From contig CAJFUF010000010.1 of assembly GCA_904420175.1 (NCBI GenBank), positions 1 through 50,209 on the forward strand: a DNA stretch of 50,209 bases. Reading direction: 5' to 3'. The position numbers and the translations under genes are program-made. The stretch is from Candidatus Schneewindia gallinarum (GTDB lineage Bacteria; Bacillota; Clostridia; Oscillospirales; Ruminococcaceae). Positions 7,618-15,905 of the stretch are shown piece by piece. Each line of letters opens with the position of its first letter. Positions within the stretch are counted from its first letter, which is position 1. The notes under the pieces were generated by a model. The model had not been told where the DNA came from and did not search any database. It saw only the letters and a program-made list of their open reading frames with translations.

Positions 7618-9510
7618 TCAGGCTGAAACCTTTTCAAACTGGCTGTTGTACAAGTTGGCGTAGAACCCGCCCTGGGCCATTAGCTGCTCGTGGGTGCCCT
7701 GCTCCACAATGTCGCCGTCCTTCATACACAGAATCAGGTCTGCATCCTTAATGGTGGACAGGCGGTGGGCGATGACGAAGCTGGTGCGGCCCTTCATCAG
7801 GTTATCCATGGCCTTCTGGATGAGAATCTCCGTCCTGGTATCCACCGAGCTGGTCGCCTCATCCAAAATCAGCACCTTCGGGTCGGACAGGATGGCCCTT
7901 GCAATGGTCAGCAGCTGCTTCTGCCCCTGCGAGACATTGCTTGCCTCCTCATTCAATACCATGCCGTAGCCGCCGGGCAGGGTGGTGACAAAGCGGTGCA
8001 CCTGGGCGGCCTTTGCTGCGGCGATGACCTCCTCATCCGTGGCATCCAGCCTGCCGTAGCGGATGTTGTCCATGATGGTGCCGCCGAACAGCCATGTGTC
8101 CTGAAGCACCATGCCGAAGATGGAGCGCAGGTCGTTGCGGGAGAAGTTCTTGACGTCGTAGCCATCGATGAGGATGGCGCCCTCGTTTACATCATAGAAG
8201 CGCATCAGCAGCTTGACCATGGTGGTCTTGCCCGCACCGGTGGGGCCCACAATGGCAATCTTCTTGCCCGCCTCAATATTGGCGGAAAAGTCGTTGATGA
8301 TAATTTTATCCGGATTGTAGCCGAAGTGCACGTGGGCAAACTGCACATTTCCCTGCACATGGAAGCAGCTGTCGGTGTCCGGCTTGCTGTCGTCCCGGTT
8401 GATGGACACCACCGGGGTCTCCTTCACTTCCTCCGGCTCGGCCAGGAACTCAAACACCCGCTCGCTTGCCGCAGCCGTCTGCTGTAGGATGTTGCTGATG
8501 TTGGCCACCTGTGTGATGGGCTGGGTGAAGGAGCGCACATACTGGATGAACGCCTGGATGTCACCCACGGCAAGGCTTCCGCCCGCCGCCATGGACGCGC
8601 CCAGAATGCAGATGACCACATAGCCGAGGTTGGCCACAAAGTTCATCATGGGCATCATCAGGCCGGACAGGAACTGGCTTTTCCAGGCGGCTCCGTACAG
8701 GGCGTCGTTATATTTGTCGAACGCCTGAACAGAGCGTTCCTCCCCGCCGAACGCCTTCATCACCAGATGGCCACCGTACATCTCCTCCACATGGCCGTTG
8801 ACGTCGCCCAGAAATTTCTGCTGGTTTGTGAAGTGCTTCTGGCTGCGCTTCACCACCTGGATGACCAGGAAGAAAGAGACGGGGATAATACACAGCGCCA
8901 CCAGGCTCAGCTGCCAGCTGATGGTCAGCATCATAATAAAAATACCGATTAGGGTGGTGACGGAGGTGATAATCTGCGTCACCGACTGGTTGAGCGTCTG
9001 GCTCAGGGTGTCCACATCGTTGGTGACACGGGACAGCACCTCGCCGTGGCTGGTGGTGTCAAAATAGCCGAGGGGAAGCCGATTGATTTTCTTCATGATG
9101 TCGTTGCGAAGGTTGTAGGACACCTTCATGGACACACCGGTCATAACCCAGCCCTGAATGTAGGAAAACAGGGCACTGACAAGATACAACCCCACCAGGA
9201 ACAGCAGGATTTGGCCGATGACGCCGAAGTCAATGCCCGGGCCGCCGGTAATCATGCTGATAAGGCCGTTAAACAGTTCCGTGGTGGCGTTACCGAGGAT
9301 TTTCGGCCCCATGATGGAAAACACGCAGGAGACGGCTGCGAACAGCATGACCAGCGCCACACGGAACTTGTATTTTCCAAGGTAGCCAAGCAGTTTTTTC
9401 ATGCTTCCGCCAAAGTCCTTCGCCTTCTCCCCCGGCATCATGCCGGCGGCGGGCCCGCCGCCCATGGGGCCCCTTCTCATGCCCCTTCCCGGGGCTTTTT
9501 TCTCGCTCAT
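7618..9510 (-). CDS. ABC multidrug-type exporter half, consensus ATPase subunit
   Basis: 630 aa: a basic Gly/Met-rich N-terminus, six membrane helices (residues about 45-330) and one nucleotide-binding domain. Walker A is GPTGAGKTT, Walker B is VLILDEATSSVD with the catalytic Glu, and the switch His is in IAHRLST. The ABC signature is degenerate, VSQGQ instead of VSGGQ. It overlaps the upstream ABC gene by four bases (ATGA), so the two are coupled. Together they form a heterodimeric exporter of the BmrCD/LmrCD/TM287-288 type, in which the partner's signature completes this subunit's active site. The substrate is unknown; the MarR gene of the same operon suggests a drug or toxic compound. Confidence 0.93.
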   Translation of the reverse strand: MSEKKAPGRGMRRGPMGGGPAAGMMPGEKAKDFGGSMKKLLGYLGKYKFRVALVMLFAAVSCVFSIMGPKILGNATTELFNGLISMITGGPGIDFGVIGQILLFLVGLYLVSALFSYIQGWVMTGVSMKVSYNLRNDIMKKINRLPLGYFDTTSHGEVLSRVTNDVDTLSQTLNQSVTQIITSVTTLIGIFIMMLTISWQLSLVALCIIPVSFFLVIQVVKRSQKHFTNQQKFLGDVNGHVEEMYGGHLVMKAFGGEERSVQAFDKYNDALYGAAWKSQFLSGLMMPMMNFVANLGYVVICILGASMAAGGSLAVGDIQAFIQYVRSFTQPITQVANISNILQQTAAASERVFEFLAEPEEVKETPVVSINRDDSKPDTDSCFHVQGNVQFAHVHFGYNPDKIIINDFSANIEAGKKIAIVGPTGAGKTTMVKLLMRFYDVNEGAILIDGYDVKNFSRNDLRSIFGMVLQDTWLFGGTIMDNIRYGRLDATDEEVIAAAKAAQVHRFVTTLPGGYGMVLNEEASNVSQGQKQLLTIARAILSDPKVLILDEATSSVDTRTEILIQKAMDNLMKGRTSFVIAHRLSTIKDADLILCMKDGDIVEQGTHEQLMAQGGFYANLYNSQFEKVSA

Positions 9511-11729
9511 TGCAATTCCTCCTGTGACAGTTGGCTTTCCGCAATTTCACGGTAGACGGGGCAGGATGCAAGCAGCTGCTTGTGGGTGCCCTTTCCGACA
9601 ATTTTTCCTTCGTCCAGCACCACAATCTGCTCCGCATCCATAATGGTGCTGACCCGCTGTGCGACAATCAGCACGGTGGAGCCCCCGGTATAGGTTTTCA
9701 GCGCCCTGCGCAGGGCTGCATCCGTCTTGAAGTCCAGGGCGGAAAAGCTGTCGTCAAAGATGTAGACAGGCGCCTTTCTGACCAGTGCGCGGGCAATGGA
9801 CAGACGCTGCTTCTGCCCGCCGGACACGTTGGAACCGCCCTGGGAGATATCCGTTTCAAAGCCGTCCGGCATGGTGCTGATAAACTCCGTGGCCTGCGCG
9901 GTCTCTGCCGCCGCTTTGACTTCCTCTTCCGATGCACTCTGCTTGCCGTAGCGGATGTTGCTGTTCACATCGCCGGAGAACAGCACGCCCTTCTGCGGCA
10001 CATAGCCAATGTTCGCCCGCAGGTTGTGCTGGTCGAGATCCCGGATGTCAATGCCGTCAATAAGGATGGAGCCCTGCGTCACATCGTAAAAACGGGGGAT
10101 CAGATTGACCAGGGTGGACTTGCCGCTTCCGGTAGAGCCGATGAACGCGGTGGTCTGGCCGGGAAGCGCCGTAAAGCTGATATCGTGCAGGACCTCTTCC
10201 TCCGCATTGGCATAGCGGAAGCTGACATTTCTAAATTCCACGGTTCCGGCAGTCCCCTCCGGCAGCGTCTTGGCATCCGGTTTGTCGGTGATGGAGGGTT
10301 GCATATCCAGCACCTCCGCCACACGGCCGGCAGATACGGCCGCACGGGGCACCAGGATAAACATGATAGAAATCATCAAAAAGGCCATGATGATCTGCAT
10401 GCCGTACTGCATAAAGGCCATCATATCGCCCACCTGCATGGCGGACTCGGCAATCTGGTGGCCGCCGACCCATACCACAACCACCGACACCATGTTCATT
10501 AAGAACATCATAAACGGCATCAGGATGGTCATCACCCGGTTGACAAACAGGTTGGTACCCGTCAGGTCGTCGTTTGCGCGCTCAAACCGCTTTTCCTCGT
10601 ACTGCTCGTTACCGAAGGCGCGGATAACCATCATTCCGCTGAGGTTTTCCCTGGTGACAAGGTTCAACCGGTCGATCAGCTTCTGGATGGCCTTAAATTT
10701 GGGCATTGCCACCGCATACACCACAAGGATCACACCGATAATCACCAGCACCGCCACCGCGATAATCCAGCTTAGGGAAACGCTTTTGCCCACCGCCATA
10801 ATGACGCCGCCGATTCCGATGATGGGGGCATAGCAGATAATGCGGATTCCCATGACAATCAGCATCTGTACCTGGGTGATGTCGTTGGTGGTTCTTGTAA
10901 TCAGCGACGCGGTGGAAAACGTGTCAAACTCATGGCTGCCGAAGCTTTCCACCTTTTGGAACACGTCATGCCGCATTCTACGGGCCACTGCCGCAGCCGT
11001 GCGGGATGCGAAGAAACTGACGCTGATGGTGGCCGCCGCACCAAGAACGGTGATCAGCAGCATTTGCAGGCCGGTTTTGATGATATACCGGTTTTGAATG
11101 CTGCCGGTGTCAAGCCCCGCCTCCTTATAAAAGGAGCGGGTCATGGCGGTACCCACCTGCTGCGTCAGCGAGCTGTCCGCTCCGGCCGCCGCGTCGATGT
11201 ACTGCTGAAAGCTTTCCTTCGGCAGCTGCTGCAACATGGGCAGGGACGCATAAATTTCCGTCATGTCCATCTCCGCACTGCTAGTGGCAGCGTCCTCCGT
11301 CTGCGTCTGGCCCTGCTCCTGCGCCATATCCTGCGCAAACAGCATCATGGCGTAGGCGCTTTTGCCATATACAGAGCCGGCTGCCTCTTCCGCGCCCTCC
11401 TTCAGCAGGTAGGCGTTCTGCTTCTTCAAAATCGGGTAGGCGTCCTGCTGTTGTTCCGCCTGCTGTGTACCCGTCTCATACAGCTGGTAGCTGTCCTGAA
11501 GGGTCTGCCTGTCGCTGTCCGACAAAAACAGGCTGACCAGCTGGAAACCGTCTTCACTGATGACATACGGTGCCTGCTCCTCAATACCTCCCTGCTGGAT
11601 GCCCACATTGACAATGTTGGACATTAAGTTCGGCAGGCTCAGATCACACATGGCCTGCCCGAACAGCAGCAGAACGCACAGAATCAAAATCCATGCGTAG
11701 GACTTCAGGTAGTGAAATACCTTCTTCAT
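9507..11729 (-). CDS. ABC multidrug-type exporter half with extracellular domain, degenerate ATPase
   Basis: 740 aa. TM1 (residues about 12-30) is separated from TM2 by some 190 hydrophilic residues, predicted to be an extracellular domain like that described for BmrD-type subunits. The rest is a standard exporter core. The ATPase has Walker A GSTGSGKST and signature VSGGQKQRLS. Walker B ends in FDDS, Asp replacing the catalytic Glu, and the switch motif is AQRVST, Gln replacing His, so its own site is non-catalytic. That complements the 7618-9510 partner. The start at 11729 follows GGAAAGGAAG; the open frame extends into the upstream MarR gene, so the longer version is rejected. Confidence 0.93.
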   Translation of the reverse strand: MKKVFHYLKSYAWILILCVLLLFGQAMCDLSLPNLMSNIVNVGIQQGGIEEQAPYVISEDGFQLVSLFLSDSDRQTLQDSYQLYETGTQQAEQQQDAYPILKKQNAYLLKEGAEEAAGSVYGKSAYAMMLFAQDMAQEQGQTQTEDAATSSAEMDMTEIYASLPMLQQLPKESFQQYIDAAAGADSSLTQQVGTAMTRSFYKEAGLDTGSIQNRYIIKTGLQMLLITVLGAAATISVSFFASRTAAAVARRMRHDVFQKVESFGSHEFDTFSTASLITRTTNDITQVQMLIVMGIRIICYAPIIGIGGVIMAVGKSVSLSWIIAVAVLVIIGVILVVYAVAMPKFKAIQKLIDRLNLVTRENLSGMMVIRAFGNEQYEEKRFERANDDLTGTNLFVNRVMTILMPFMMFLMNMVSVVVVWVGGHQIAESAMQVGDMMAFMQYGMQIIMAFLMISIMFILVPRAAVSAGRVAEVLDMQPSITDKPDAKTLPEGTAGTVEFRNVSFRYANAEEEVLHDISFTALPGQTTAFIGSTGSGKSTLVNLIPRFYDVTQGSILIDGIDIRDLDQHNLRANIGYVPQKGVLFSGDVNSNIRYGKQSASEEEVKAAAETAQATEFISTMPDGFETDISQGGSNVSGGQKQRLSIARALVRKAPVYIFDDSFSALDFKTDAALRRALKTYTGGSTVLIVAQRVSTIMDAEQIVVLDEGKIVGKGTHKQLLASCPVYREIAESQLSQEELQ

Positions 11730-11751
11730 GCCGTTATTCTTCCTTTCCTGT

Positions 11752-12180
11752 TTACTGGTTCCGCTCCGCCTGGAAGCGGTGGATGCCCTCCAGCACCCGG
11801 TTCGCAAGGGTGATAAACTGCCCGGCGTCCTCCTCGCCCAGCTGGGCGGTTAAAAAAGCGCTCAGCCGCCCTACTGAATCCGCCGTTTTCCGCAGGGCCG
11901 TCCTTCCCGCTTCCGTCAGGGCGATGTCGATCCGGCGCCGGTCACACCGGCTTTCCCCACGGGTCAGATAGCCGCGTTGCTCCAGCCTGGACAACAGGCC
12001 GGACACCGCCGCCGGTTTGACGCCCAATCTTCTGCTGAGTTCGCGGCAGCTCTTTGCCGGGCCCTCCTCCAGTTGGCGCAGCAGCACATACTCGCCCGGT
12101 GCCAGCTGGCCGTCGGGAGGCTGCAGCCTTACCCGCTTCAGCTGAACCAGTACATCCAGCAGTCTGTCCGCCTGGCTCAT
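11752..12180 (-). CDS. MarR-family transcriptional regulator of the ABC exporter operon
   Basis: 142 aa with a winged helix-turn-helix of the MarR type (LSRRLGVKPAAVSGLLSRLEQRGYLTR, then the wing with DRRRIDIALTEAG). It is the first gene of the minus-strand operon, 22 bp before the ABC pair, a common arrangement in which a repressor senses the exported drug. The start at 12180 follows GGAAAGGAGTG. The longer frame to 12378 would run through the promoter and into the opposite MarR gene. Confidence 0.92.
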   Translation of the reverse strand: MSQADRLLDVLVQLKRVRLQPPDGQLAPGEYVLLRQLEEGPAKSCRELSRRLGVKPAAVSGLLSRLEQRGYLTRGESRCDRRRIDIALTEAGRTALRKTADSVGRLSAFLTAQLGEEDAGQFITLANRVLEGIHRFQAERNQ

Positions 12181-12211
12181 CCTTTCTTCACTCCTTTCCA
12201 TGAACAACTGT

Positions 12212-12217
12212 ATTATA
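12212..12217 (-). promoter_or_regulatory. -10 element for the MarR/ABC exporter operon
   Basis: TATAAT on the minus strand 32 bp before the MarR start codon, preceded by GTG. The -35 region is weak, as expected of a regulated promoter. Confidence 0.5.
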
Positions 12218-12250
12218 CACTGGCAGAAAAAGATTTGGTGAATGAATTGT

Positions 12251-12273
12251 AAACAAAAATGAATTATTTGTTT
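12251..12273. promoter_or_regulatory. Candidate MarR operator in the divergent intergenic region
   Basis: AAACAAA-N9-TTTGTTT is a perfect 7-bp inverted repeat between the two divergent MarR genes, upstream of both -10 boxes. A nearby direct repeat of AATGAATT (about 12241 and 12258) adds possible sites. Which MarR binds is unknown. Confidence 0.4.
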
Positions 12274-12288
12274 TGTTATGTATTTTCG

Positions 12289-12318
12289 TTGACAGAACAC
12301 CGCCAGGACGCCTATAAT
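12289..12318 (+). promoter_or_regulatory. Sigma-A promoter of the second MarR gene
   Basis: TTGACA (12289-12294), an 18-bp spacer and TATAAT (12313-12318). The -10 overlaps the ATG at 12317 of the longest frame, which rules out that start. Confidence 0.8.
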
Positions 12319-12340
12319 GAAAAAAAAGGAGGGTTGTGCC

Positions 12341-12805
12341 ATGTCCGACAAACAACCGCGGGCAGAACAGCTGGCCATGCAGGTGCTTGGCCTGCTTCCG
12401 CTGTGCTACAAACGGGTTGTACACCAGCGCAACAGGGACGGCGGGCTTCTGACCCCCATGCAGCAGCAGGCGCTGATGGTGCTGGCCATGTCGCCGCATC
12501 CCCTTTCCATGACCCAGCTTGCCAGGGCGCTGGATGTGTCCCGCCAGCAGCTGACCAAGCTGGTGGACGCACTGTGCGCGGCGGGCTTTGTCCTGCGCCG
12601 CACTGCACCGGAAAACCGCAGAACAGTCCTGGCGGAGGCCACTGAGGAGGGGCACCGCTACATCCACCAGTCTGTGCAGCGCCGCTATGCCTATGCAAGG
12701 GAACTGTTTTCCGGTTTAAATCCTCAGGAAGAACAGACCCTGTTGGACGCCTTCACCATTTTGCGCCGCCTGCTGGAGCAGGACCCCGGCGTGAAGGAGG
12801 AGTAG
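12341..12805 (+). CDS. MarR-family transcriptional regulator
   Basis: 154 aa with a MarR-type winged helix: MTQLARALDVSRQQLTKLVDALCAAGFVLRR, then a wing with ENRRTVLAEATEEG. The start at 12341 follows AAGGAGGG at the usual distance and lies about 15 bp downstream of the predicted transcription start. It is divergent from the MarR/ABC operon and ends 40 bp before a strong terminator, so it is monocistronic. Its target could be the shared intergenic region or the MATE gene downstream. Confidence 0.92.
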   Translation: MSDKQPRAEQLAMQVLGLLPLCYKRVVHQRNRDGGLLTPMQQQALMVLAMSPHPLSMTQLARALDVSRQQLTKLVDALCAAGFVLRRTAPENRRTVLAEATEEGHRYIHQSVQRRYAYARELFSGLNPQEEQTLLDAFTILRRLLEQDPGVKEE

Positions 12806-12844
12806 AGCCCCGCCGTCCGTCGCGCGCAGGGATATGATACCAGT

Positions 12845-12875
12845 AAAAAAGCCGTGTATTCTGCACGGCTTTTTT
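12845..12875 (+). terminator. Intrinsic terminator after the second MarR gene
   Basis: A 12-bp stem (12845-12856 with 12864-12875) starts with A6 and ends in T6. It separates MarR from the MATE gene. Confidence 0.9.
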
Positions 12876-12877
12876 CG

Positions 12878-12906
12878 TTGCCTTTCCTTTTGAAAAGGTG
12901 TAGTAT
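12878..12906 (+). promoter_or_regulatory. Candidate promoter of the MATE/CARF operon
   Basis: TTGCCT (12878-12883), a 17-bp spacer and TAGTAT (12901-12906), a weak sigma-A match directly after the terminator and 35 bp before the MATE start. Confidence 0.4.
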
Positions 12907-12940
12907 AGACAGTAATGACAATGGGGTTGTAGGTGAGGAT

Positions 12941-14332
12941 ATGCGGTTTTTCAATGGGGAAAAAATTCTTGGAAAGATGGAGTCCTACGGTGACATCCCG
13001 CCGGACGGGACCTTATTAAAAACCACGCTGCAGCTGGCGTGGCCCTCCATTCTGGAGCAGTTTCTTGTCAGCCTTGTGGCCATGGTGGACACGGTTATGG
13101 TCGGCACGCTTGGTCCGTCCGCCATTGCGGCGGTGGGGCTTACCACCCAGCCCAAATACATCGGCCTTGCGCTGTTCATGTCCTTAAACGTGGCGGTGTC
13201 GGCCGTGGTGGCGCGGCGCTGCGGGGAACGGGATAAGGACGGGGCCAACCGGGTTATGACCCAGTCCTTGCTGCTGACCGTCGGCCTGACGGTTGTGGTC
13301 AGTATCCTGTGCGTGCTGTTCGCCGACCCGGTCATCTCCCTTGCGGGCTCCCAGCCGGACACTCACGCGGATGCGGTGGCCTACTTTAAAATTATTATGG
13401 GCGGGCTTGGCTTTACCACCATTTCCATGGTGATCTGCGCCGCGCAGCGCGGCGCCGGCAACATGAAAATTGCCATGGTCACCAACATCGTGTCCAACGG
13501 TGTAAACATTGTGTTCAACTACCTGCTGATCGGCGGAAATCTGGGCTTTCCGAAGCTTGGCGTCAGCGGGGCGGCCATCGCCACGGTTATCGGTTCCGTT
13601 TTTGCATGCATCATCAGCATTGTTTCCATTGCACGGCCCGGCCGGTTTTTAAACTTCCACGGCCTGTCCCATCTGCGGTTTGACAGGCGGACCCTGTCCT
13701 CCCTTTGGAAGGTGGGAAGCGGCACACTGCTGGAGCAGCTGTTTTTGCGGTTTGGATTCTTTATCTACGCTGTTATTGCGGCCAACCTCGGCACACTGGC
13801 TTTTGCCGCGCATCAGGTTGGCATGAACATCATGAATCTGGCCTTCGCCCTGGGGGACGGCCTGTCCGCCGCTGCCATCACCCTTGTGGGGAAAAGCCTG
13901 GGAGAGCGCAGACCGGACATGGCAAAAATTTACGGCGGGATCTGCCAGCGCATCGGTTTCCTGTTTTCCGTCGCCCTTTCTGTCATCCTTATCACGCTGC
14001 ATGTCCAGATTTTCCAGCTGTTCTCCAATGAGCAGGGCGTGCTGGACTACAGCGCCATGATTATGTATATGCTCAGCGTCATCGTCCTGCTGCAGATTGC
14101 CCACGTCATCTATTCCGGCTGCCTGCGCGGCGGGGGCGACACGGTGTATGTGGCCTTCATTTCCCTTATCAGCGTGGCCATTATCCGGCCGCTGTTCGGC
14201 TACATCTGTGCCTACCCCCTGGGGCTCGGCCTGTTTGGGGCATGGCTCGGCATTGCCATTGACCAGGCACTGCGCTTTTTATTCACCTGGCTGCGCTTCC
14301 GTGGCGGGCGCTGGATGAAAACCATGCTGTAG
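12941..14332 (+). CDS. MATE-family efflux transporter
   Basis: 463 aa with 12 predicted membrane helices in two homologous halves, the usual MATE length. The family-typical segments include AWPSILEQFLVSLVAMVDTVMVG at the first helix and FAAHQVGMNIMNLAFALGDGLSAAA in the second half. MATE proteins exchange Na+ or H+ for drugs or metabolites. The start at 12941 follows TAGGTGAGGAT; the frame is open further upstream but runs into the preceding terminator. It is followed after 21 bp by the CARF-nuclease gene and probably shares its transcript. Confidence 0.92.
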   Translation: MRFFNGEKILGKMESYGDIPPDGTLLKTTLQLAWPSILEQFLVSLVAMVDTVMVGTLGPSAIAAVGLTTQPKYIGLALFMSLNVAVSAVVARRCGERDKDGANRVMTQSLLLTVGLTVVVSILCVLFADPVISLAGSQPDTHADAVAYFKIIMGGLGFTTISMVICAAQRGAGNMKIAMVTNIVSNGVNIVFNYLLIGGNLGFPKLGVSGAAIATVIGSVFACIISIVSIARPGRFLNFHGLSHLRFDRRTLSSLWKVGSGTLLEQLFLRFGFFIYAVIAANLGTLAFAAHQVGMNIMNLAFALGDGLSAAAITLVGKSLGERRPDMAKIYGGICQRIGFLFSVALSVILITLHVQIFQLFSNEQGVLDYSAMIMYMLSVIVLLQIAHVIYSGCLRGGGDTVYVAFISLISVAIIRPLFGYICAYPLGLGLFGAWLGIAIDQALRFLFTWLRFRGGRWMKTML

Positions 14333-14353
14333 CAGACCGGAAAGGAGCGGGAC

Positions 14354-15595
14354 ATGAAAACACTGGTAGAACTGTTCGACCAAGATCCGATGAAAAATGT
14401 GCTGGCCACCTACTGCTTCCGGCCGCACCGCCTTATCCTGATTGGCGAGGCGGACATCATGGACAGCACAGCGCGGCAAACGCTGTCCCGCCTGTTTTCC
14501 TTCTGGAATATTCCCGTTCAAATCCGGTATGTGCCGATACTTCCGGACAACCCGTCGGATATTTTCCGCGCGCTGCGGCAGACGGTACGGGAGGAGCCCG
14601 ACGCAGTGTTTGAGCTGTCCGGAGGGCGTGATCTTCCCCTGTGCTGTACCGGGGCCTTCTGCCTTCGGGAAAACCGGGCCTGCTTCTATCTTGACAGCGC
14701 CTCCGGTAAGCTGTTAAGCCTTCACAGCTGTGATGGGCTGGCAAAAGGCTTTTCCATGCCAAAGCTGCATGTCAAGGACCTTCTGCTGGCCGCCGGGGCA
14801 AAGATCGGCGGGTATGGGCATTTTGTGCCCAACCTTCAGGACAAGGTGATGTGTGAAAGGATTTTGAAGGTGTTCGGGCTGGTGCTTGACAACCTGAAAA
14901 GCTGGGGCGGCCTTGTCAACTACCTGCAAACCGTGACCCACCTGCAGGAGGGGAAGGAGGACGCCCTTTCCTTCACAGCAAGAAAAATCATCCGGACGGA
15001 CACCGGCCTTGTCCGCTGGAACCCCACCCTGTTCCACGCGCTGCACCGCATTGGCGTGTACCGCAGCTTTCGGGAGGAGCGGGACACCATCTCCTTCACC
15101 TACTGTGATGTAGCCACCAAAAAGTGCATGATGGTGCACGGTTTCTGGCTGGAACTGTCCACCTACGTGCGTCTGCTGCGTACCGGTTTTTTCGACAGCG
15201 TCAAAACCAGCGTTGTCATCGACTGGGACGGAAGCGAGCGTCCCTCCTCCTTTACAAAAAATGAGGTGGATCTTATTCTGATGAAAAACTGTATACCGGT
15301 GTTCGTCTCCTGCAAGATGGGCACGCCTTCCCCCCAGGCGCTGTATGAAATCCGCCTGCTGGCCAGCCGCTTCGGTGGGGAAAATGCAAAAGCCGTCCTG
15401 CTGAGCGCTGCGCCCGTCAGGCGGGACAACCCCGCCCTTGCCATGCGCGCTGCAGACGCCGGCGTTACCCTGTTCGACCTGGACGATTTGAACAGCGGCA
15501 GCATCGAGCAGAAATTTATGGACCTGTTCAGCAAGCGCACGCGGCAGGCGGAGAGGGGCCTCGGCACCGGCTTCAAGGGCCTGCCGATGCACTGA
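14354..15595 (+). CDS. Card1/DUF1887-like CARF-domain nuclease, stand-alone
   Basis: 413 aa. The N-terminal half (about 20-135) resembles a Rossmann-type CARF ligand-binding domain, with SGGRD (89-93) where related proteins have a GG-T-K loop. A linker with a winged-helix-like part follows. Residues about 260-380 are a PD-(D/E)xK nuclease: VHGFWLEL (E267), KNEVDLI (E304, D306) and FVSCKMG (K321) form the pattern of the DUF1887/Card1/Can2 and VC1899 family. Known members cut DNA and/or RNA when a cyclic oligoadenylate from a type III CRISPR Cas10 binds. No CRISPR array or cas gene is visible here. GAAAGGAG precedes the ATG, and the gene sits 21 bp after a MATE transporter. Confidence 0.85.
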   Translation: MKTLVELFDQDPMKNVLATYCFRPHRLILIGEADIMDSTARQTLSRLFSFWNIPVQIRYVPILPDNPSDIFRALRQTVREEPDAVFELSGGRDLPLCCTGAFCLRENRACFYLDSASGKLLSLHSCDGLAKGFSMPKLHVKDLLLAAGAKIGGYGHFVPNLQDKVMCERILKVFGLVLDNLKSWGGLVNYLQTVTHLQEGKEDALSFTARKIIRTDTGLVRWNPTLFHALHRIGVYRSFREERDTISFTYCDVATKKCMMVHGFWLELSTYVRLLRTGFFDSVKTSVVIDWDGSERPSSFTKNEVDLILMKNCIPVFVSCKMGTPSPQALYEIRLLASRFGGENAKAVLLSAAPVRRDNPALAMRAADAGVTLFDLDDLNSGSIEQKFMDLFSKRTRQAERGLGTGFKGLPMH

Positions 15596-15905
15596 AGCTT
15601 GCGTTATGGCTGCTGGGGGCCCATACTCTTCCGTTTTAACAGAACATCCCGCATCCTAAAAAGGATGCGGGATGTTTCTTTTTTTCACGCCCAGGGCAGG
15701 AGGGGCGGATGCCTTTCCCTACTGGATATCTTTTAGTTGCTCTTTGAGGTAGGAGAACTCTATCACTGCGTCGTCTGAGCTTGCACTCTCAGCGGCCGCC
15801 GCATAGCTGTCCGGAAGTTTGCCGGAAACCGTCTGATACAAAGCCCAGGCCAGTCCCCGGTCAGCTCAGCAGAGCTTTTCGGTTCAGAGCTAAATATTGC
15901 CGTGT
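15596..15905. other. Gene-poor interval with terminator and a possible coding remnant
   Basis: About 310 bp without a confident gene. Besides the terminator at 15643-15685, the minus strand has an open stretch 15719-15866 that reads like protein: a Leu/Ala-rich start, then AWALYQTVSGKLPDS and a C-terminus ending SYLKEQLKDIQ and TAG. It has no start codon with a ribosome site, and a TGA directly precedes it. It may be the 3' remnant of a decayed gene. I do not recognise the family. Confidence 0.35.
15643..15685 (+). terminator. Intrinsic terminator after the CARF-nuclease gene
   Basis: A perfect 15-bp stem (15643-15657 with 15662-15676) with an AAAA loop is followed by CTTTTTTTC. Confidence 0.92.

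Noticed and set aside
12317-12340. Upstream ATG start for the second MarR gene
   Set aside because: The ATG overlaps the -10 box of its own promoter, so it cannot be in the mRNA.
14714-15592. A 292-codon antisense frame opposite the CARF-nuclease
   Set aside because: It mirrors codon structure of the real gene; no ribosome site and no family signature.
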